NCBI GenBank assembly: GCA_021798095.1
Contig: JAJZYL010000061.1
Span: 1-7,553, forward strand
Length of the DNA stretch: 7,553 bases
Source of the DNA: an archaeon
Lineage (GTDB): Archaea > Thermoproteota > Nitrososphaeria > Conexivisphaerales > UBA164
Direction of reading: 5' to 3'
Each line of letters opens with the position of its first letter. Position 1 is the first letter of the stretch. A program made the translations under genes and the position numbers. The notes under the pieces were generated by a model. It was not told the DNA's origin, did no database searches, and saw only the letters and a list, made by a program, of their open reading frames with translations. Shown here in pieces: positions 1 through 5,466 of the stretch.

Positions 1-2
1 AT

Positions 3-170
3 CTATGACGGTACAGTTTTTATGTATAGGAGATCCATTAGTGCCTTAATATCATCCTTAATCCCGGATCCGCCAGATGCATCCTAGGCATATATACCGG
101 AAGATGGTTTTATACCATCGATCTTATCATCAGGAGCTTGGTCATCATTTTTATTGTAGCCGTCTGTCAT
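3..170 (-). pseudogene. Short acidic ORF interrupted by an in-frame TAG
   Basis: Reading leftward from the ATG at 168-170, the frame encodes 28 residues beginning MTDGYNKNDDQAPDDK. It then meets one TAG (the complement of CTA, just before DASGGSGIKDD) and continues for 26 more codons to a TAG at 3-5. The N-terminal half is hydrophilic and Asp/Asn-rich. The part after the internal stop (IKDDIKALMDLLYIKTV) could form an amphipathic helix. A TATA-like box, TATAAATA, lies 27-34 bp upstream of the ATG, which supports this start. I recognise no family. It could be a 28-aa peptide, a 55-codon gene killed by a nonsense mutation, or a sequencing error. Codon use resembles the neighbouring minus-strand genes, which is why I report it, but an ORF this short could also arise by chance. 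Confidence 0.35.
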
Positions 171-196
171 CTAGGTGTTTAGTAGTATAACAGTGT

Positions 197-204
197 TATT
201 TATA
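197..204 (-). promoter_or_regulatory. TATA box for the short minus-strand ORF at 3-170
   Basis: On the minus strand this reads TATAAATA, 27-34 bp before the ATG at 170. With the usual archaeal spacing of about 25 bp from TATA centre to start site, transcription would begin 5-9 nt before the ATG. The match to the archaeal consensus is good, but the gene it would serve is doubtful. Confidence 0.4.
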
Positions 205-360
205 CTTTCTTTCTGCCTTTGTCAGTGATCTAGGAATGGATGGACAAAAATTCAAACAATAATATGCTTATAACTAAAAATAGTTCCTTGACGGATTGAC
301 GAACTAGATTCATGTTCCAATAAATTCAAACATTTGATTCTTGATGGTGGTGATTAAATT

Positions 361-1197
361 TCACAGAAAGTAATCGTCCAATGAGGTAATCGATATACCA
401 TCCTTTAGTGGTATTCCCGTCAATGCTGCGCACACGATAGCATTTTCCACAGAGTATCCACCAAAGTGGTTGTTAAAGATAACAAATGTAGATTTGGATC
501 TTGAAGATAATTCCTTTATCCTTGGCACCCACTCCATTAATTCGTTATTTTTATATTTGTAAGCATATCTATCCCTGGATTTAACGGGCCTCCACCACGT
601 TTTGCTGTCCACCCTTCCATGAAATCTTATGTATGACCCTTTATCAGATGTACAGATAGATGTGGGTGTTGGAAGACCTGGGATCTTCGGAAGATCTACA
701 TTCACATATCCTATATTCATACCCTTCATATACTCTAGGATACTTTCATCGCCCTCCCAACTTGAGTGTCTGAACTCAACGAACATCTGTGCATAGTCAG
801 CCAGCCCGGCTGCGAGCAAACCCACATATCCGAGATTTTCAGTTGATTTCTTAAACGAATAAGGAAACTGGGCAAGGAAACCACCAAGCTTTTCATCCCT
901 TAAAATTGGATAAATTCCATTTTTAAATCTCTTAATAGCGGCTTCACTCAACCTCCTTTGATGTGTAAATTCAGCGGGCATCTTCACTATAAAGACAAAT
1001 CCCGGCGGCGCCTTCGCAGAAACTACATCAAACATTCTACTAGTAGGCATCCTGTAATAAGTCGAGTCGATTTCTACACATGAAAATTTTCTTGAATATA
1101 ACGACAAATACTCTCCCGGCTTTGCAGAGTTTGGGTAAAATACCCCCTTCCATTCTCGATAACTCCAACCGGATGTACCTATCCTGATTTCCCCCAT
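361..1197 (-). CDS. DUF72 / YecE-family protein
   Basis: This is an intact 278-residue member of the DUF72 (YecE) family, a TIM-barrel-like group found in bacteria and archaea whose biochemical function is not established. Family hallmarks appear in order: IRIGTSGWSYREWKGVFYP (residues 4-22), VEIDSTYYRMP (41-51), FVFIVKMP (67-74), LGGFLAQFPYSF (104-115), VEFRHSSW (140-147), RFHGR (191-195), the RYAYKYKNNELMEW segment (210-223) and FVIFNNHFGG (238-247) followed by ENA. The length is close to the family's usual 240-290 residues. I start it at the ATG at 1195-1197, because the family begins almost directly with the IRIGTSGW strand. An in-frame TTG at 1213-1215 would add only MLYIIK. A TATA box 26-32 bp upstream of the ATG points to a leaderless mRNA. 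It ends with TGA. No neighbouring gene suggests a partner. Confidence 0.93.
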   Translation of the reverse strand: MGEIRIGTSGWSYREWKGVFYPNSAKPGEYLSLYSRKFSCVEIDSTYYRMPTSRMFDVVSAKAPPGFVFIVKMPAEFTHQRRLSEAAIKRFKNGIYPILRDEKLGGFLAQFPYSFKKSTENLGYVGLLAAGLADYAQMFVEFRHSSWEGDESILEYMKGMNIGYVNVDLPKIPGLPTPTSICTSDKGSYIRFHGRVDSKTWWRPVKSRDRYAYKYKNNELMEWVPRIKELSSRSKSTFVIFNNHFGGYSVENAIVCAALTGIPLKDGISITSLDDYFL

Positions 1198-1222
1198 CTT
1201 GATAATGTACAGCAAACGGTCA

Positions 1223-1229
1223 TTTTATA
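1223..1229 (-). promoter_or_regulatory. TATA box of the DUF72 gene
   Basis: The minus strand reads TATAAAA, 26-32 bp upstream of the ATG at 1197. This spacing places the start site within about 4 nt of the start codon, so the transcript is probably leaderless. It is also why the ATG at 1197 is preferred over the TTG at 1215. Confidence 0.55.
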
Positions 1230-1270
1230 GTTTTCAGTGGCAAATGGCCTAACTTTCAGGTCCTTAGATA

Positions 1271-1480
1271 TCATATCTCATTTTCATGTCTAGCCGGATC
1301 CAAAAGATACTTATACCCTAACTTTAATATCTTGTAGGTATCATCTATTCTTGTAACTTCTAGAAAGTACGCCGCTTCTGAAAGTTTATCTATTCTAGAT
1401 GTTTCCCTATTGAGTTTGCTCATCATTATTACATCCGATATTAGCCGGCCATTGACCAGCGTATAACTTTTAAGCGCCAT
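1271..1480 (-). CDS. Hypothetical protein, 69 aa
   Basis: An open frame of 69 codons runs from an ATG to a TGA and begins MALKSYTLVNGRLISDV. I do not recognise it. It is mixed in charge, has no cysteines, no signal peptide and no membrane segment. Residues 30-60 (DKLSEAAYFLEVTRIDDTYKI and on) look like a helix followed by a charged amphipathic stretch. Codon use (frequent ATA, AGA, GAT) matches the DUF72 gene downstream, from which it is separated by 73 bp and a separate TATA box. A weak TATA-like TTAAAA sits 23-28 bp before the ATG, which would give a leaderless transcript. The decayed gene at 1509-1894 lies immediately upstream on the same strand, so this ORF could be a fragment of something larger. 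I lean towards a real small gene. Confidence 0.5.
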   Translation of the reverse strand: MALKSYTLVNGRLISDVIMMSKLNRETSRIDKLSEAAYFLEVTRIDDTYKILKLGYKYLLDPARHENEI

Positions 1481-1502
1481 AGATCCAACATCTAATACAC
1501 AG

Positions 1503-1508
1503 TTTTAA
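1503..1508 (-). promoter_or_regulatory. Weak TATA-like box for the 69-aa ORF
   Basis: The minus strand reads TTAAAA, 23-28 bp upstream of the ATG at 1480, the spacing seen for the other genes here. It also lies immediately after the last codon (TAG at 1509-1511) of the decayed reading frame upstream. The match is weak in this AT-rich DNA. Confidence 0.3.
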
Positions 1509-1894
1509 CTAAACTCCCATTACAGGCATTACAAAGTCCTTATGCGGAAGCTCAAAGTCATCTAGCATTTTAAGGCCTTCAACACAGAATATGCCAGAAA
1601 TGACATAGGATTGATCCTAGCATGTTCCTTTATATTAATCCAAGGAAGTGATTCTTGACCATGGCGGCTTCGTGCCCCATTTCCATTATACTCTAGATAT
1701 GAATTCTAGGCTTTAAACGTACTGGGGGCTGTATGTAGCACTTGCTCACATATTCACGAGTCCTCTTTAACATCTTCACCGAGCCCTTCCTGTCCCTCTT
1801 TATCTGTGACTTCCTTTTAGATGATATTATCATGTGAATTGCATACTTTGCAGACTTTTATTGTGTATACTAAGCCAAGCCATTTGATATACAT
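1509..1894 (-). pseudogene. Decayed gene remnant, several frameshifts (possibly a transposase)
   Basis: No frame is open throughout, but protein-like segments follow one another on the minus strand. From a possible ATG at 1892-1894 the first frame gives MYIKWLGLVYTIKVCKVCNS, with a CxxC pair. A shift near 1820 leads to a basic stretch (SKRKSQIKRDRKGSVKMLKR, then TREYVSKCYIQPPVRLKP). A TAG follows, then SIMEMGHEAAMVKNHFLGLI. Two surplus bases near 1630 then shift the frame to KEHARINPMSFLAYSVLKAL. One missing A in a run near 1570 shifts it again to KMLDDFELPHKDFVMPVMGV and a TAG at 1509-1511. The junctions join smoothly when single small indels are undone, which argues for a real former gene of about 125 codons. 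The CxxC start and basic stretch hint at a transposase-type protein, but I cannot name the family. Confidence 0.42.
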
Positions 1895-1981
1895 AAATAT
1901 TTCATTTGTGATAGGACTTGCTCAAATATTTAACCCCGAACTATTTGGCAAACAGATGCCCAAATATTACGGTTAGATTTA

Positions 1982-1989
1982 TTAAAAAA
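1982..1989. repeat. Candidate left target-site duplication TTAAAAAA
   Basis: TTAAAAAA abuts the left inverted repeat. The identical octamer abuts the right end at 3451-3458, in the same orientation, as a target duplication should. The sequence is low in complexity, so chance cannot be excluded. Confidence 0.45.
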
Positions 1990-2013
1990 CTTAATTCCCC
2001 AATTAGGTAATAT
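1990..2013. repeat. Left terminal inverted repeat of the IS
   Basis: CTTAATTCCCCA, one further A, then TTAGGTAATAT. Compared with the reverse complement of the right end, it matches at 10 of the first 12 positions, then needs a 3-base gap, then matches all 11 core bases. Confidence 0.55.
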
Positions 2014-2078
2014 ATATTATTTATACCCCTTCCAGCGGTACAATGTTAATTGTTTCATCATTATGGCTTAGCCGTGGA

Positions 2079-2092
2079 TACCTTTATAGGTA
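2079..2092. promoter_or_regulatory. Palindrome TACCT-TTAT-AGGTA over the transposase TATA box
   Basis: TACCTTTATAGGTA is a 5+5 bp palindrome with a 4-bp centre. Its centre includes TTTATA (2083-2088), which sits 28-33 bp before the transposase GTG and is the best TATA candidate for that gene. The right arm begins a second copy of the end-repeat core (TAGGTAATATGT, 2087-2098). A protein that binds the IS ends, such as the transposase, could therefore also cover its own promoter. That function is inference; the palindrome and overlap are seen directly. Confidence 0.5.
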
Positions 2093-2115
2093 ATATGTAA
2101 GAATGGGTATGCAAA

Positions 2116-3440
2116 GTGGCAAATGAACTGAAGAAACGGTTTTGGCCAATAGAGGTTAAGCGAAATGGCAGCAACTACTATGCCTACAAGGTGTCCAGTG
2201 TGTATGATCCTGTAAAGGGGAAGGCACGGAAGGTATCAGGAGAATATCTGTGAAAGATAACCTACAATGGGCTGGAGCCAAAGAAGAAGGCTGTCCTGAG
2301 GAGCGTATTCGAATATGACGGCGCCAGCCTTCTCTGGGACCTGATGCAGGGCAAAATTGAAGGGTTGAGGAATCATTTCCATGATTCATGGAAGGAGATA
2401 GCTGCACTGTCAATCATAAGGACCCTGAGGCCAACTCCATTAAAATATGCTGAATCCGCATGGTCAAAGCTTTACCTTTCTGAGGAAATAGACCTGCGCA
2501 AAAGCTCAGGGAAATAGGCTCCGACTGGGCATCACAAAGAGACTTCAGCTCGCTGATAAGGAAAACTCGGTGATCTTCCTTGACCTTTCGTCCATATTCT
2601 CTGAATCAGTCAACCTTAGGCTTGCGGAAAAGGGTATAACGAGGATCACCTTAATCTCAAGCAGGTCAACTTTGCCTGCTTTTCACCGGTGGTCCAGTGA
2701 TGCAGCGGTCATGCCGGGATCGGTGGGGGATGTCAAGTATTTCTCTTCGGTGGTGGAGGAGTTCAACCTGGAATCATATACAATAGTCACCGACAGGGAG
2801 TTCCTTTCAATGGATAATATGAAGGAGATGAGTATTAGCTTTGTCCAGCCATTGAGGAGGAATTCAAAGCTGATAGATTATTCGATGTCAATGAATAGAA
2901 AATTCATTTACCACTTCAGGAGCATAAGGTGGGGCAAGAAGGAGGTTGATGATGGCACTTACCTTTACCTGTTTGAGGACATGAAGCTCAGAGGGGAAGA
3001 GCATTCTAACCTGATAGAAATGGCTGTCACTGGCATGGGTGTTGACATTGATAAGAATATGCTTGGCAAGATATCAGTTCTGTCATCAATGAGTGAAGAT
3101 GGTGGAAAAATTTACCGGCTTTATAAGCAGAGGGAAGAAATTGAGCAAGCATTTGATGTGATGAAGGATGAGCTTGAAAATGACAAGTCATACCTTTCCG
3201 ATGATTATGCGCTGAGGGGCTACTTTATATCATTTGTGTCCCTTTGCCTTTACTATGCAGCATTGAATCCGCTTAGGAAGAACGGTCTTGTTGGTGATAT
3301 ATCGGTTAATGAGCTGCTCTTTGAGCTGTCTAGGGTATCTTGTAAGGTATTCAAATGGCAGCGCCAGAATCAGTGAAATACCAGGGAAGGTGGAGCAGCC
3401 TGTTCAGAAATTAGGTATTGACATATTACCTAAGAAATGA
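2116..3440 (+). pseudogene. Transposase, IS4/IS1634-like DDE type, multiply disrupted
   Basis: The ancestral protein was about 440 residues and would have joined IS ends by DDE-type cut and paste. From a GTG at 2116 the frame reads VANELKKRFWPIEVKRNGSN up to KVSGEYL, then a TGA at 2251-2253, probably from a Gly codon because YLGKIT is expected. The same frame continues through FEYDGASLLWDLMQGKIEG and SWKEIAALSIIRTLRPTPL. Frame breaks follow near 2507, 2565, 2634 (one G lost in a G run), 2675, 2707 and 3354. The first catalytic Asp is in VIFLDLSS, the second in IVTDREFLS. The catalytic Glu lies in the YREK-type signature YKQREEIEQAFDVMK. The C-terminus ends ARISEIPGKVEQ and LGIDILPKK at TGA 3438-3440, encoded by the right inverted repeat. 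A 268-codon open stretch at 2570-3376 is a fragment of this gene and not a separate protein. Confidence 0.85.
3411..3433. repeat. Palindrome at the right IS end
   Basis: TTAGGTA and TACCTAA form a 7-bp inverted repeat with a 9-bp spacer, inside the last transposase codons (LGIDILPKK). The right arm is part of the terminal inverted repeat, so the right end carries the core motif in both orientations. The left end region also holds both orientations (2079-2092). Confidence 0.5.
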
Positions 3441-3450
3441 GGAGTTAAGG
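3423..3450. repeat. Right terminal inverted repeat of the IS
   Basis: On the minus strand this reads CCTTAACTCCTCATTTC followed by TTAGGTAATAT, the inverse of the left end. It overlaps the transposase stop codon at 3438-3440. Confidence 0.55.
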
Positions 3451-3458
3451 TTAAAAAA
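3451..3458. repeat. Candidate right target-site duplication TTAAAAAA
   Basis: This octamer abuts the right inverted repeat and is identical to 1982-1989. On the minus strand it is part of the T-rich tract just behind tbp, so the IS appears to have landed in, or duplicated part of, that tract. Confidence 0.45.
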
Positions 3459-3465
3459 TAAAAGT
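3451..3465 (-). terminator. T-rich tract behind tbp, likely terminator
   Basis: Directly after the tbp stop codon the minus strand reads ACTTTTATTTTTTAA, a U-rich run in the transcript with no hairpin. Archaeal RNA polymerase typically terminates on such oligo-T stretches. The position at the convergence of tbp and the transposase remnant fits. Confidence 0.5.
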
Positions 3466-4023
3466 TTAATATGACATCAAATCCATCTTTTCGAGGAGCT
3501 CATGGAGTTTTGTAACTGCGGCGTAAACCTCCTCTTCTTTCTTAGCGCCAGTACAAACTAACTTACCACTTGCGAACAGCAGGATAACCGTCTTAGGCGA
3601 ATCCATCCTATATATCAAACCGGGGAATTGTTCTGGTTCATACATACTTTTCTCCAAGTTCACTGCGGCCTCCTCAAGCTTTATTTTACCACCTAATGAA
3701 GCAGAAGCAACTATGTTCTGGATCTCAATAACTGGCTCATTTTTTATATCTATACCGTTTTTCCTCAATTTTTGGACCACGCTCTCAACAGCTTTTTTTG
3801 CCTGAGCCTCACTCTTAGCGCCAGTGCAAACCATCTTTCCTGAGCTAAAAATTAGGGTAGCCGACTTTGGTACCTTAAGCCTGAATACTAAACCGGGAAA
3901 TTGTTCCGGGTGATATTCAACATCTGGAAAGGTTCTAGTTATAAGGAGGAGGTCTATTGCTTGATCTACGCTCGCTGATGTGACAACATTTTCAATAGAT
4001 ATAGAAGGTGTAGTTTTTGGCAT
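3466..4023 (-). CDS. tbp: TATA-box-binding protein (TBP)
   Basis: This is the general transcription factor that binds and bends the TATA box and recruits TFB and RNA polymerase. The 185-residue protein is full length for an archaeal TBP and consists almost wholly of the two-fold saddle. The repeats run at about 8-90 and 98-180, each with the same landmarks: IENVVTSAS (10-18) and IQNIVASAS (101-109), EQFPGL (40-45 and 131-136), FSSGKMVCTGAK (59-70) and FASGKLVCTGAK (150-161). The four phenylalanines expected to wedge into the DNA minor groove are F42, F59, F133 and F150. The N-terminus is short and the C-terminus lacks a long acidic tail. It starts at the only suitable ATG, with two TATA-like boxes close upstream and a T-rich terminator directly behind its TAA stop. 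It appears to be transcribed alone. Nothing looks truncated, and the overall wording resembles Thermoplasmatales TBPs from memory. Confidence 0.97.
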   Translation of the reverse strand: MPKTTPSISIENVVTSASVDQAIDLLLITRTFPDVEYHPEQFPGLVFRLKVPKSATLIFSSGKMVCTGAKSEAQAKKAVESVVQKLRKNGIDIKNEPVIEIQNIVASASLGGKIKLEEAAVNLEKSMYEPEQFPGLIYRMDSPKTVILLFASGKLVCTGAKKEEEVYAAVTKLHELLEKMDLMSY

Positions 4024-4039
4024 TTATCCTTCGTGATGG

Positions 4040-4059
4040 TATATAAAGGGGTATATATA
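4040..4059 (-). promoter_or_regulatory. Double TATA element of the tbp promoter
   Basis: Two TATA-like octamers lie head to tail on the minus strand: TATATATA 29-36 bp before the ATG and TTTATATA 17-24 bp before it, separated by CCCC. By spacing the distal box fits initiation about 6 nt before the ATG. The proximal box would place the start inside the gene, so it is unlikely to be a normal promoter. Since the product itself binds such sites, the second box could serve autoregulation, but this is inference. Confidence 0.55.
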
Positions 4060-4251
4060 GTCTTAGCGTTTTGATTTAGGTCTTCATTTACCAGTTCGAG
4101 GAACATTCAAGCCATTATTTGTTTAATAGGCTTAACATTATATTACATTTCAATCTGGGATTCTGATATAAACTAGATAATTGCGTTCAAGTACATCTAA
4201 ACACCACCAGGATTACGTGAAAATCAAGGTCGCTCCGATAAAGCTAGGTCA

Positions 4252-4275
4252 AAGCTCATCAGAGGTTCTGAGCTT
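4252..4275 (-). terminator. Hairpin just behind the dehydrogenase gene
   Basis: AAGCTCA and TGAGCTT form a perfect 7-bp inverted repeat around a 10-base loop, starting 3 bp beyond the TGA of the dehydrogenase. No T-run follows on the minus strand, so it is a weak terminator candidate and may instead be a 3'-end stem or chance. Confidence 0.25.
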
Positions 4276-4278
4276 AGA

Positions 4279-5160
4279 TCAGTGGGAGAATTTTTCATAG
4301 AACTTGATCAATGCTTGCGTTCCATTATCGCCAAACCCTTGTGCTACAAGAGCATTGTAAAGCTGCAACAGTAATGATGTGCCCATCATAGGCATATTCA
4401 GTTCGTTTGCGACATCCATCACATATTTGAGATCCTTCCTCAAATGTATAGCTCTAAATCCAGGCGTGATATCATTTTTAATCATCTTAGGTAGATAATA
4501 CTGTACTGTGAATGAATTAGCTGCCCCTGTAGATAATACCCTGTATAATGCGTCTAGGTCAGTATCTGTTCTTCTAGCTAATGCCAAGGCTTCGGAAACA
4601 CCCAACATATCCATACCGATTACTATTTGGTTAAGGAGCTTTACCATCTGCCCAGTCCCAGTTTCACCTGTATATACTATGTTTTTACCCATGGCTTCAA
4701 GAACTGGCACAACTCTTCTGAACACTTCGGGTTTTCCACCGGCCATAATGGTAAGGGTGCCATCTCTTGCGCCTTTGTCCCCACCCGTGACAGGAGCGTC
4801 AATAAAATCTATCTCCATCTTCCTTAACCTCTTGGCAAAATCTATAGCATATCGCGGCGAGTTTGTACTCATGCCTATCACAGTAAGTTCTTGATGTTTT
4901 CCTTTAACTAGTCCATCATCGCCAAATAATACTTGCTCAACATCTGGTGCATCTGTAACCATCTCGATAATTATATCCGACAATTTGGCTGCCATGGCCG
5001 GAGTTTCTACGACCTGAGCCCCTTGGGCTTTAAGCTTGTCTGCCTTCCCTCTGCTCCTATTATATACCGTTAAACTAAAGCCAGCTTTGATTAAATTAGA
5101 AGCCATTAAACTTCCCATTATACCCAATCCTATGAACCCAATTCTAGGTTTGTTGGTCAT
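4279..5160 (-). CDS. Beta-hydroxyacid dehydrogenase (3-hydroxyisobutyrate / tartronate-semialdehyde type)
   Basis: This is a cytosolic NAD(P)-dependent oxidoreductase interconverting a 3-hydroxy acid and its semialdehyde or aldehyde; the substrate cannot be told from sequence. The 293-residue length is typical of the family. The Rossmann domain opens with IGFIGLGIMGSLMASNL (7-23), followed at the second strand by NRSRGKADKL (34-43), where Arg35 suggests NADP use. The substrate-site motif is DAPVTGGDKGARDGTLTIMAGG (121-142), with Thr125 where many members have Ser. The catalytic lysine is K174 in GQMVKLLNQ, with N178 beside it. PGFRAIHLRKDLKYVMD (233-249) supplies the conserved C-terminal KD pair, and the end (GFGDNGTQALIKFYEK) resembles E. 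coli GarR/GlxR. A TTTAAA box 25-30 bp before the ATG suggests a leaderless mRNA. It seems monocistronic: tbp lies beyond a 255-bp spacer. It is intact and ends in TGA. Confidence 0.93.
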   Translation of the reverse strand: MTNKPRIGFIGLGIMGSLMASNLIKAGFSLTVYNRSRGKADKLKAQGAQVVETPAMAAKLSDIIIEMVTDAPDVEQVLFGDDGLVKGKHQELTVIGMSTNSPRYAIDFAKRLRKMEIDFIDAPVTGGDKGARDGTLTIMAGGKPEVFRRVVPVLEAMGKNIVYTGETGTGQMVKLLNQIVIGMDMLGVSEALALARRTDTDLDALYRVLSTGAANSFTVQYYLPKMIKNDITPGFRAIHLRKDLKYVMDVANELNMPMMGTSLLLQLYNALVAQGFGDNGTQALIKFYEKFSH

Positions 5161-5184
5161 ACCTTGAAGCTTAGCTAATGAAAA

Positions 5185-5190
5185 TTTAAA
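5185..5190 (-). promoter_or_regulatory. TATA box of the dehydrogenase gene
   Basis: TTTAAA lies 25-30 bp upstream of the ATG at 5160, predicting initiation at or next to the start codon. AAGGT touching the ATG is too close to act as a Shine-Dalgarno site. The box overlaps the last codon (TAA at 5186-5188) of the rhodanese-like relic upstream. Confidence 0.5.
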
Positions 5191-5350
5191 CCTGTTGCCA
5201 AGAACTTATAGTTATTGGATTGTGTATTTTGCCCTGATGTTTATGCAAATGCGCAACTGATTCTCTACAAATCTTATCATCTGTGCAATTACAATAAAAA
5301 AGTATGTAAACTATTTTCGATATAATAGATATTAATTATCTATCCAACAT
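5186..5350 (-). pseudogene. Relic of a rhodanese-like protein (C-terminal part)
   Basis: From TTA at 5335 to the TAA at 5186-5188 the minus strand encodes 49 codons, including KIVYILFYCNCTDDKICRES, VAHLHKHQGKIHNPITISSW and QQV. The order of features matches the C-terminal half of rhodanese domains that carry a CxC active-site loop: a hydrophobic strand, YCxC (the first Cys would be the persulfide-carrying residue), a helix starting near VAHL, then a strand and a terminal Trp. There is no ATG or GTG in the open part. Extending upstream gives ATG TTG GAT AGA and then TAA at 5336-5338, so the frame is broken. No rhodanese N-terminal half is visible before it. I regard it as a truncated relic. 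The family call rests on motif resemblance only, and some of the usual glycines before the Trp are absent. Confidence 0.38.
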
Positions 5351-5466
5351 GATACCAAATTACCCGTCATGGTGATTGCTGCCTAAAGTTGATTGGGCTT
5401 TTAACTAGCTCTACCTATTAAGTATGCGAATCCAACGCAACTACATCTCCAATTATATTGCTGTAG

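Larger units (their letters stand above)
1990..3450 (+). mobile_element. Degraded IS4/IS1634-like insertion sequence (about 1.46 kb)
   Basis: The element is bounded by imperfect terminal inverted repeats at 1990-2013 and 3423-3450. Both contain the 11-bp core TTAGGTAATAT, and outside it CTTAATTCCCCA matches CTTAACTCCTCA. Directly outside both ends lies TTAAAAAA (1982-1989 and 3451-3458), which I read as an 8-bp target duplication, with the caveat that an A-rich octamer can recur by chance. The single gene inside is a DDE transposase running rightward, whose final codons lie in the right end. The transposase is dead, so this copy cannot move by itself. The insertion sits in the spacer immediately downstream of tbp and does not break a recognisable gene. 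An alternative left end is the second copy of the core at 2087-2098, which matches the right end over 12 bp (TAGGTAATATGT). Confidence 0.7.

Noticed and set aside
248..332. 11-bp direct repeat AAATTCAAACA at 248-258 and 322-332
   Set aside because: There are only two copies of low-complexity AT-rich sequence, with no link to a gene, array or element end.
2156..2413. 85-codon minus-strand ORF
   Set aside because: It is the antisense of the transposase N-terminal region, which reads convincingly as protein on the plus strand.
2570..3376. 268-codon open frame that looks like an intact protein
   Set aside because: It is a fragment of the transposase: residues just after LAEKG and after FKW are in the wrong frame, while the expected GYNEDHLNLKQVNFA and ARISEIPGKVEQ appear in neighbouring frames. 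It is annotated within the pseudogene.
4080..4185. Hydrophobic plus-strand stretch (IQAIICLIGLTLYYISIW) between tbp and the dehydrogenase
   Set aside because: There is no start codon in the open part, and AT-rich spacers readily give hydrophobic translations.
4168..4296. Plus-strand frame from a TTG reading VKIKVAPIKLGQSSSEVLSL
   Set aside because: It has no good start or TATA box and overlaps the end of the dehydrogenase gene on the other strand. The protein-like look may be chance, and I could not relate it to a family.
4508..4894. Plus-strand ORFs of 128 and 66 codons
   Set aside because: They lie wholly antisense to the well-supported dehydrogenase gene and have no recognisable motifs.
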